Shown in pieces: positions 1 through 6,290 of a stretch of DNA of 13,918 bases. Source of the DNA: an uncultured Bacteroidales bacterium (GTDB lineage Bacteria > Bacteroidota > Bacteroidia > Bacteroidales > Paludibacteraceae); NCBI GenBank assembly GCA_946184195.1, contig CAMHEP010000029.1, positions 1-13,918 of the forward strand, in the 5' to 3' direction. How positions within the stretch are numbered: position 1 is the stretch's first letter; each line of letters begins with the position of its first letter. Both the position numbers and the translations under genes were made by a program. A model generated the notes under the pieces. It made no database searches, was not told the origin of the DNA, and saw nothing but the letters and a program-made list of their open reading frames with translations.

Positions 1-9
1 ATTATAAAC

Positions 10-645
10 TTATTGTATTATAGTAAATAAGCGACGATAGGATTGATTATCTATAACCACCGTTATGATATAATAACCACGCGATAAGGAAGATATATCG
101 ATGGCGGTACCGGGCCCTACGTCGGGCGTTAAAACTACTTCACCTGTCTTTGCTTGGGTGATATATACAGAATCTATCTCATAATCAGACGCTCCACGCC
201 CTACTTGAACATAATACCTAAGAGTCTTTCTTATCAAATGAGTTGAAATACTATAAAGGGGAATATAGGATGCACCGAAGTTAAACATATATACAGAACT
301 ATTCCCTATAGCATTTGAGCTATATATAGTCATATTATATATTTGTCCTTTGGTAACAACAGACAGAGTCGTGTCCAATATATCTTTCTGAACAACAAAG
401 GAATTGGAGTCTTTATATATTGTGCCCTCATATGATACATGGTAGGATGTAGCACCTTGAGAAACAACGTGCAAGGTTAGATGAATAACTTCATCTTCTG
501 CCTTCTCTGACCATTGTACATCAGGTCTGCTTGGGCAGGTAAGAGTTTCCTCTTCGACGGAGGGCTCATCGTCCTGATGACCGTTAAGATGTGTGCATCC
601 TCCCATTACCAGAGGACATAGCATAGCAATAATTATTCGTTTCAT
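10..645 (-). CDS. Small lipoprotein with Fn3-like middle and T9SS-CTD-like C terminus
   Basis: This is a 211-residue protein of unknown function. The N terminus is a lipoprotein signal with a lipobox ending in GGC (Cys17), followed by an acidic linker (residues 24-34), so it should be anchored in a membrane facing the periplasm or the cell surface. Residues about 42-122 have alternating beta-strand character with a Y-x-V-x-Y run and an 'NAIGNSS' turn, resembling a fibronectin type III fold. Residues about 155-211 contain TGEVVLTP, then IDISSLSRGYYIITV, close to the pattern of the type IX secretion C-terminal sorting domain, but the end (FTIIQ) lacks the usual terminal Lys. The start at 645 is supported by the signal peptide and by a good promoter about 50 bases upstream. 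The body of the gene is AT-rich. The domain calls are by eye and uncertain; that it is a lipoprotein gene is fairly sure. Confidence 0.7.
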   Translation of the reverse strand: MKRIIIAMLCPLVMGGCTHLNGHQDDEPSVEEETLTCPSRPDVQWSEKAEDEVIHLTLHVVSQGATSYHVSYEGTIYKDSNSFVVQKDILDTTLSVVTKGQIYNMTIYSSNAIGNSSVYMFNFGASYIPLYSISTHLIRKTLRYYVQVGRGASDYEIDSVYITQAKTGEVVLTPDVGPGTAIDISSLSRGYYIITVVIDNQSYRRLFTIIQ

Positions 646-694
646 AAATTTGTTCTTGAATGAGTGTAGTATAAATTATTTGCAATTTGCGCTG

Positions 695-726
695 CAAAGG
701 TACGAATATTACCACAATATTACAAA
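695..726 (-). promoter_or_regulatory. Bacteroidota-type promoter for the 10-645 lipoprotein
   Basis: On the minus strand there is TTTG (723-726), a 20-base spacer, then TACCTTTG (695-702). This matches the Bacteroidota -33/-7 consensus TTTG-N19-20-TAnnTTTG. The predicted transcript would start near 688 and have a leader of about 40 bases before the ATG at 645. It lies downstream of the 800-2230 gene, so the small lipoprotein can be expressed independently of it. Confidence 0.75.
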
Positions 727-730
727 GAAA

Positions 731-800
731 AATATGGGAATTTACAATATTCTAAAGCACACTGTATCAACGAAATATGTTTTTGTGAATATGGGAATTT
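731..800. repeat. Pair of 13-base direct repeats flanking a 44-base segment
   Basis: The 13-mer AATATGGGAATTT occurs exactly at 731-743 and again at 788-800. The second copy ends on the first base of the stop-codon triplet of the upstream minus-strand gene. The 44 bases between them carry no gene or hairpin that I can see. Their origin (old target duplication, slippage or chance in AT-rich DNA) is undecided. Confidence 0.6.
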
Positions 801-2230
801 TATAATGCGACTGCTAAATCCACCAAATAAGTGCGTAGATTTTTAGTTTCTACTCCTATTTTTTTTGCTGTGCTATACTTGAATTTCCCAATACCTGATT
901 CAGCATAAGGAAGAATATCTGCCATATCCTTATACGATATATCTAAAAAGACTAATATACACAATCGCACTTCCTTCTCTTTTAAAATTCCTCGTCTTTT
1001 TAACTTCGTTGCTAACAAGTAAAACTGCTTATCCACATTATCACACATGCTATCATAGTCATTCCAACACAATACAGACTTCAGGTTAGTCGAGTTGCGG
1101 AATATTTCACAGTTATGCCGAATTTTTTCTTCTCGTTGTTTGAAGAGATTATTATTTTGCTCAGTTATTTTAGTGTTTTCTTTGATAATATGCCGACGCT
1201 GAAAGATTAAGAGTTTTCCACGCCTATGCTGGAAGAAAATATAACCAACTCCAATAAGTAAGCTTAGTAGTAGACACAAGACAATTATCCCACTATATTC
1301 GTTTGGTATGCGGGATAATTCTTGAGTTAAAATCTCAACGGCATGAGCATAATTTTCTTGTTGACGAGTATAAGCAAATTGTGTATCTGCTCGAGTGATA
1401 TTTATGCGTCTTATACTATCTTGACTAATGGAAGAATCATGATTAGCTAAGATATACAACATATTTACGCTATCATTGAGTGCACAAGGAGACTGCAACG
1501 ACAATAAAGCGTAGTGTAGCGCAGAATCTACTTGATTTACCTCCCCATAAGCCTGCGCTTTCATAGTATGACAAGAGTAATGACGATATCCTTTTTCTTG
1601 TAATAAATTCACATAGTAGATAGTCGAATCATAAAGTCTCATTTCACAACAAGAAAATGCCCTTGTTTCATAGGTTTTAACGATAACTGCACTATCCGAG
1701 CATGAAGACTCAATGAAATTTAAAAGTTGCTGAGCAGTTTCATAATGAGCACTCCAGACCGCCTCAAGTGCTAAATTATTTATCGCGTAGTAGTACATTG
1801 TCGAATCACCCGATTGCTTGAACATTTGTGCAGATTGTTCATAGATGGTGTATGCCAATTCATGATTCCCCTCAAAACGACACATATTCCCCATATTGGC
1901 ATATACCCGCCCTAAAATCTCATAGTCGTGCGAATGGGAGTGGGTGGCATCGATGAAGCACTGCATGGCAGCCGGTTGGTTGCCTACGGAACGGAGGTAT
2001 CTGCCGTAGTAATAGTTGGCGCGGGCATAGTCGTCACGGTAGAGGTAACGCCATGGGCAGAGCGATGATACCGCGTCCGCCAATGCAGCACTATCCGATA
2101 GGGAGACACCCTCGGCACGCAGACTATCTGCCATGGCGATAGTCGCTTGTGCCTCGCGGACTGAAGTAGGTGTGCAGGAGGTCAGCACAAACAAGACGAT
2201 ACCAATACAATATAATACTATACGAGCCAT
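800..2230 (-). CDS. TPR sensor protein with one membrane helix and cytoplasmic LuxR-like HTH
   Basis: This 476-residue protein is probably a membrane-tethered transcriptional regulator. It begins with a lipoprotein-like signal (LTSC, Cys19). Residues about 60-250 are alpha-helical and show degenerate TPR spacing, for example around 68-96, 103-142 and 144-173. A single hydrophobic helix lies at about 313-333 and is followed by basic QHRRGK, which puts the repeats outside and the C terminus in the cytoplasm. A charged, possibly coiled-coil stretch follows (345-375), then a C-terminal region at about 413-470 (KEKEVRLCILVFLDISYKDM, then KFKYSTAKKIG) with the shape of a LuxR/GerE-type helix-turn-helix. 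This architecture is common in Bacteroidales, with mostly unknown targets. It lies just downstream of the susCD-type operon on the same strand but has its own promoter-like site. The first ~105 codons are much richer in GC than the rest. Regulation of the neighbouring operon is inference. Confidence 0.8.
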   Translation of the reverse strand: MARIVLYCIGIVLFVLTSCTPTSVREAQATIAMADSLRAEGVSLSDSAALADAVSSLCPWRYLYRDDYARANYYYGRYLRSVGNQPAAMQCFIDATHSHSHDYEILGRVYANMGNMCRFEGNHELAYTIYEQSAQMFKQSGDSTMYYYAINNLALEAVWSAHYETAQQLLNFIESSCSDSAVIVKTYETRAFSCCEMRLYDSTIYYVNLLQEKGYRHYSCHTMKAQAYGEVNQVDSALHYALLSLQSPCALNDSVNMLYILANHDSSISQDSIRRINITRADTQFAYTRQQENYAHAVEILTQELSRIPNEYSGIIVLCLLLSLLIGVGYIFFQHRRGKLLIFQRRHIIKENTKITEQNNNLFKQREEKIRHNCEIFRNSTNLKSVLCWNDYDSMCDNVDKQFYLLATKLKRRGILKEKEVRLCILVFLDISYKDMADILPYAESGIGKFKYSTAKKIGVETKNLRTYLVDLAVAL

Positions 2231-2285
2231 ATGTGTGATTTATATGATTAATTCTTGTGCTCTATCTCTCTCTAAATAGTCGTTG

Positions 2286-2316
2286 CAAAGATACGACAAA
2301 TTTTGTATCTAATAAA
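2286..2316 (-). promoter_or_regulatory. Probable promoter for the TPR-HTH gene (weak -33)
   Basis: The minus strand has a -7 element TATCTTTG at 2286-2293, matching TAnnTTTG. The best -33 candidate is TTTA at 2313-2316 with a 19-base spacer, a one-base mismatch to TTTG. Predicted initiation near 2279 leaves a leader of about 50 bases before the ATG at 2230. The -33 candidate lies in the T-tract of the preceding terminator. Confidence 0.5.
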
Positions 2317-2346
2317 AACTGCCTACTTCGTTTGAAGTAAGCAGTT
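2312..2346 (-). terminator. Intrinsic terminator of the susCD-type operon
   Basis: A strong hairpin spans 2317-2346: AACTGC pairs with GCAGTT and TACTTC pairs with GAAGTA, with one c/a mismatch between the arms and a GTTT loop. Read on the minus strand it is followed by TTTTTATTAG. It lies about 70 bases after the stop of the LRR gene and just before the TPR gene, so it should end the operon transcript. Confidence 0.85.
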
Positions 2347-2376
2347 ATCCTCATATGTACTTTGAATAACTCCTTA

Positions 2377-2405
2377 GTACATCGTACATCGTCCCTTCGT
2401 ACATC
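2377..2405. repeat. Three copies of GTACATC in the operon 3' UTR
   Basis: GTACATC occurs in tandem at 2377-2383 and 2384-2390, and again at 2399-2405. The flanks are partly shared (CGTACATCGTCCC and CGTACATCCCC). It sits between the LRR stop codon and the terminator. No function is recognised. Confidence 0.6.
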
Positions 2406-2417
2406 CCCTTAGTTTCT

Positions 2418-3896
2418 TTACTTTATCTCCTGCCCCAGCAGGTTAAAGGTGCGGTCTCCTTTTTGTATAACGATTTGACCATCGCGTACCGTCTTGTATG
2501 AACGATTTGTATCCGTCTCTTTTTTCTTAGATACCTGTTCCACACCGGCAGGAGATTTGAAGAATCGCTTCCAATGGGGGTCAGCGGCATATTCGCTGCG
2601 ACTCTCGTCGTCTTCCGTTAACACTTCCATCGTGTCGTCCACATAGCGGAAGGTGTTCTGCCGGATAGCGAGGAAGGTCTTGGGTACAACCGTCGTCTTG
2701 AGGTTGCGGCAGCCCGAGAAGACATAGTCGCCTATCTGTTTGGCACCCTTGAGGTCTACATAACTCAGGTTCGTGCAGTCCTCATAAGCATAATTGCCGA
2801 TGGTCACTCCCGTTCCTTGGTTATATAACTTGACGCTGTCCAGCACTAAGCACTGGCTGAATGCGTAACCGTCTATGGTCGTCAGTCCTGTGAGTTTATC
2901 AAGGTTCACTCGGGCTAACTTGTCACAACCTGCAAATGCACTCGGACCTATGGTTGTCACGCCTAAAGGCAGATCCATCTTTATTAGGCTGTCGCAGTTC
3001 GCAAACGCTTTATAACTGATTCCTTTGATACTGCTTGGCAAGGTGAGGTCCGCCAGGCGGTGGCAGTTCATAAAGCAGTATTGAGGTACTTTATCGATGG
3101 CAGCGTTAATAACTACCTTGGTCAGCGTGTCGCAGTCAGCAAAGGCGGCATCACCAATCTTCTCAACACCTGCAGGTATAGTGACGGAGTAAAGCTTCAT
3201 ATTATGGCGGAAAGCCTGGTCACCAATGGTCTTGGGTACACCTAAGAAATTGATTGACTCTATACCATTGATACTATCTTTTACTACAGTGGTACGTTGT
3301 CTATAGTCCGCTACTCCAGCTGCGCCTGCCATACCGTAGAACATAAAGGCGGGTATATGCTCCACTTGGGCGCCTATGTTAAGCTCCTTCATGGCGTACT
3401 CTTGATGATAGTAATCAGGATAGTCTGTTCGACCTTCCGGATATTCATACCATCCCCAATACATGTTGGCAAATGAGAAAGGTGCATACTCCTGCATACT
3501 CAGGTCGGCACAATGAACAGCATTATAGTTAATCTGAGCCAATTTTCTGCACTCCTTGAAGGCGGCATTGCGGATATACTTGATAGAGTCAGCTATAGTA
3601 ATGGACGTGAGCTCATGGCATATACTGAATGCCTGCTCGCCGATACCAACCACGGTAAAGGTGGTGTCACCATGTTTCACCGTATTGGGGATGACGATAG
3701 TGTCCTTGTAGTTATCCGTGAAAGCACGATACCAGCTGCCCTTGTATGTGACCTCAACAGCTGCCTTGCCGTATTTGGCATCCGATACCCGGTTATAGTA
3801 AATGGTGTCGCCGTCGGCATTGACTTCTGCGAAATGGTGAGCATTCATGCCCATCGCGACCATCACTCCCAGTAAACTGAATAGTATTCGTTTCAT
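2418..3896 (-). CDS. BspA-like leucine-rich repeat (LRR_5) secreted protein
   Basis: This 492-residue exported protein has a type I signal peptide (first ~19 residues, ending GMNA), a short N-terminal domain (20-78) and about 10-12 BspA/LRR_5 repeats. The repeat pattern is I-x-x-x-A-F-x-x-C-x-x-L-x-x-[IV]-x-[IL], as in IGDAAFADCDTLTKVVI (247-263) and IGPSAFAGCDKLARVNL (316-332). Repeats run from about 82 to 125 and from 220 to 420. Between them is an aromatic-rich insertion (about 126-215, including MYWGWYEYPEG) that does not follow the repeat. Such proteins usually bind host or bacterial surface ligands. The C terminus (IVIQKGDRTFNLLGQEIK) resembles the ending of many Bacteroidales secreted proteins. 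It is the last gene of the operon, 29 bases after the DUF4302 gene. The ligand is unknown. Confidence 0.88.
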   Translation of the reverse strand: MKRILFSLLGVMVAMGMNAHHFAEVNADGDTIYYNRVSDAKYGKAAVEVTYKGSWYRAFTDNYKDTIVIPNTVKHGDTTFTVVGIGEQAFSICHELTSITIADSIKYIRNAAFKECRKLAQINYNAVHCADLSMQEYAPFSFANMYWGWYEYPEGRTDYPDYYHQEYAMKELNIGAQVEHIPAFMFYGMAGAAGVADYRQRTTVVKDSINGIESINFLGVPKTIGDQAFRHNMKLYSVTIPAGVEKIGDAAFADCDTLTKVVINAAIDKVPQYCFMNCHRLADLTLPSSIKGISYKAFANCDSLIKMDLPLGVTTIGPSAFAGCDKLARVNLDKLTGLTTIDGYAFSQCLVLDSVKLYNQGTGVTIGNYAYEDCTNLSYVDLKGAKQIGDYVFSGCRNLKTTVVPKTFLAIRQNTFRYVDDTMEVLTEDDESRSEYAADPHWKRFFKSPAGVEQVSKKKETDTNRSYKTVRDGQIVIQKGDRTFNLLGQEIK

Positions 3897-3925
3897 AATC
3901 TATAATTGAGCTATTGATGTTCTTT

Positions 3926-5281
3926 TTAATGTTTTACAACAAACGATTTATCTCTATCCTCCGTGTCGCTGAGGCGTATACCTTTAGCCGGAGCAAATCC
4001 CTGTACCAACTCCATGGTAAACGTGCCATTGAAGCTTTTAACCAGACTTACAACATCGCTCTGAGCCGTCCCACTGTATTTGTAGACGTTCATACTTTTG
4101 ATATTGGTGGAGTCAGGCGACAAGGTGAGTCTACTGTCCTGAATAGAGTAGGTGCAGTTCACGTTGTCCTTGTAGGAAGTGGTCTTACCACTCTTGTTGG
4201 TACTTGTCCAGTTGATATTCATCGTCAATGCAGTAGCCGACTTGCGTGTCCAACCGATAGACTGTATCTCCACCTTGCTGCTCTTGAGACGGTTGAGCAC
4301 ACCGGCTTCGATATTATGTATCCATGTCTGCGTCTCGGCGGACAGCTGGTCTGCAGTTGCCAGCCATTCCTTGTTGTGATTGAGGTCAGAACGGAATGCC
4401 TCCACGGCATCAATGGTGATGTATATATCCGACAGAGCCGTAGATACCAAACGGTCTTTCTTGTCATTCAGGCGGAAAGGTGCGTTGCTGATTAACTCTT
4501 CCAACAAGTGGTCGTCATGGAAACGGATACCATCGGGCGTCACCAGAAAACCATAGTAAGAGCCGCTTCCCAAGGTGTCGGCGCCATACTCAAAAGCACG
4601 GAACTCATGCTTGCGGGCATTGAAGAGCGTGAAGTGTTTGCCCTGTGCATACATATCCAAGGGAGTCGTATTGCTCAAAGCTCCGAATAGGGTGGAGTCC
4701 ATTTTCTCTATGTCCTTGAAATAACTGGGCCAATCCTGCCCATCCTTCAATGCGTACATATAGTTATAGGTACCGTTCTTCTTTCCTTTCAACTCTTGAC
4801 ATTTGTCTTTTTCATTATAAGTCAGCACGAGGAACTCATAGTCTCCGCCTATACCCACACCATCACCGGTCAGATTGAGATCCGGGTCAGGATTGGAGTA
4901 GTAGTGGAAGATATAGTTGAACGTGTTGAATGTCAATACCGTACTGTTATCGTTCACTACGTCCCAATGGCTGGTGGCAGTGCGGTATGCACCCTCAAAA
5001 GGAGCTGCTACAGTGACTGAACCATCCTGGCGGAACTGCATAAGGAATGTATAACCCTGGTGTTGCGCACTGTCCGACGCGGTGTTATTGGTACGGGGAA
5101 AATACTGCATCACCCATCCGTTGGGGGCTGCAATCAGTCGCTCCTTAACCGTTGCGTTGTTGCTCGTCAAACGCTCAATTGCACTCTCGTCGAAGATGTC
5201 GTCTACACGCGGCGAACAACCTGCCATCAAGGCAGCAGCCAGTGCGAGAATACTCAAAACTATATAGTTGCTTCTTTTCAT
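3926..5281 (-). CDS. DUF4302 family lipoprotein
   Basis: This 451-residue lipoprotein has a lipobox LMAGC (Cys22). The N-terminal part, VDDIFDESAIERL (26-38) followed by APNGWVMQYFP and a 'TFLMQFRQDGSVTV' strand, is characteristic of the DUF4302 family as I recall it. That family is found in Bacteroidales next to SusC/SusD pairs and putative zinc metallopeptidases. It has no known catalytic role, and no catalytic motif is visible here. The protein should be lipid-anchored and may reach the cell surface. It starts 12 bases after the metallopeptidase stop and is followed by the LRR gene after 29 bases, so the genes are co-transcribed. A role as an accessory substrate-binding protein of the importer is inference. 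Confidence 0.85.
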   Translation of the reverse strand: MKRSNYIVLSILALAAALMAGCSPRVDDIFDESAIERLTSNNATVKERLIAAPNGWVMQYFPRTNNTASDSAQHQGYTFLMQFRQDGSVTVAAPFEGAYRTATSHWDVVNDNSTVLTFNTFNYIFHYYSNPDPDLNLTGDGVGIGGDYEFLVLTYNEKDKCQELKGKKNGTYNYMYALKDGQDWPSYFKDIEKMDSTLFGALSNTTPLDMYAQGKHFTLFNARKHEFRAFEYGADTLGSGSYYGFLVTPDGIRFHDDHLLEELISNAPFRLNDKKDRLVSTALSDIYITIDAVEAFRSDLNHNKEWLATADQLSAETQTWIHNIEAGVLNRLKSSKVEIQSIGWTRKSATALTMNINWTSTNKSGKTTSYKDNVNCTYSIQDSRLTLSPDSTNIKSMNVYKYSGTAQSDVVSLVKSFNGTFTMELVQGFAPAKGIRLSDTEDRDKSFVVKH

Positions 5282-5293
5282 GTCTGTGTCTCC

Positions 5294-6290
5294 TTATTTG
5301 TTAGGCGCTTGAATAGTCAGTACTTGGTTGCGCAGCGAGTCAATATTCATATTATTTTGGCGACGTTGCACCTCGGCATGCAGCGAATCCAGATTGATTC
5401 CCCATTGCTCCTGTAACCATGTGCGGCATATCTCGATCTTCTGATTGATAATAGTCGGACCGTCCACACCATCTGTGTCGCGCTCCATCTGCTCCACACG
5501 CCCTAAGTCATCCTGTTTCCATCCCTTGCCGGCATCGCTCAGCATACTCTGCCATTCGTCGTCCGTCTTCACTACGAAGTTGGCAATCATCTCTACGAAA
5601 TCCTCCCTGTCCTGACTGGAACCGTAGTTGCCGGTGAATCCAAGACTACGAGCCTCCTGCTCGCTACGCTCCTCCCATCCGTTGGGACGATAGTAACCGG
5701 CGGAGATAGTACGATATTCCGTGGGGTAGGGTTTGGTCTGGTGAAGGATGTGCGAGAACGTGGTGCATCGTCTTGAAATAGTACTCGTTGAGCATCGACA
5801 CGTTGGACGGGTCGATGTTATTAATCGCGTGGAGAGTCACCTTCAATCCTCCTTCTGCCACACCCAACTTGATGGTTCCCGTTGTCGGGTTATGACCGGC
5901 AGAACCGATGATGTTCAATATCTTCGGACCATATTGGCGAAGGAATTCCTTGCTGCCCGTCTGCGCCTCGTATACATCCCACCATAGATACTTGGCCAAT
6001 ACCGCAATGGTAATAGCCTTGTCGTAGTCACAAGGAACGAGGTTATAGTTCAAGTCCGTACTCACATCCTGCATCTTGTAGCGGAACTCTACATTGTAAG
6101 GCTCAAGGTACGTACGCTTGACAAACGAATCCAACTGATAGGTATAGGAGTTGGGATCCAAGGCCTCATCTACATAGGGGAAAACAGACAAATCGTCCAG
6201 TTTCTCCTTGCACGAACTCAATGCTACGGCAATGAGTAGCGTCAGTATATAGCAAATCTTTTTCATCTTTCTCATTCTCCTTTCTCTCAT
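5294..6290 (-). pseudogene. Putative zinc metallopeptidase lipoprotein, frameshifted at HExxH
   Basis: The gene belongs to the 'putative zinc-binding metallopeptidase' lipoproteins found with SusCD and DUF4302 genes. The signal peptide with lipobox ALSSC fits a start at 6266 (MKKICYIL), although an ATG at 6290 overlaps the SusD stop as ATGA. The reading frame is open from 6290 to 5664 and ends after 208 codons. From 5759 downward a different frame carries the family sequence: the join reads HH then FSHILHQTKPYPTEYRT, continues through WEERSEQEARSLGF and REDFVEM, and stops at 5294. Restoring two bases (GA or AG) at 5758/5759 gives HHEFSHILHQ, an intact HExxH zinc motif, and a protein of about 324 residues from 6266. 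The lost bases belong to the codon of the catalytic Glu. As written, the product is truncated and inactive. A sequencing or assembly error is a real alternative, because all downstream codons look conserved. Confidence 0.82.

Noticed and set aside
593..805. Plus-strand small gene of 70 codons
   Set aside because: It overlaps the lipoprotein start and promoter in antisense and has no supporting signal.
3914..4495. Plus-strand frame of 193 codons opposite the DUF4302 gene
   Set aside because: It is the shadow of a well-supported minus-strand lipoprotein, with no signal, promoter or recognisable domain.
5294..5590. Separate 98-residue protein before the DUF4302 gene
   Set aside because: It continues the metallopeptidase in the shifted frame and has no signal peptide; its ATG is an internal Met.
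5750..5765. Programmed ribosomal frameshift in the peptidase
   Set aside because: There is no slippery heptamer or stop-codon context at the junction, and restoring two bases recreates the exact HExxH motif, so a deletion is simpler.
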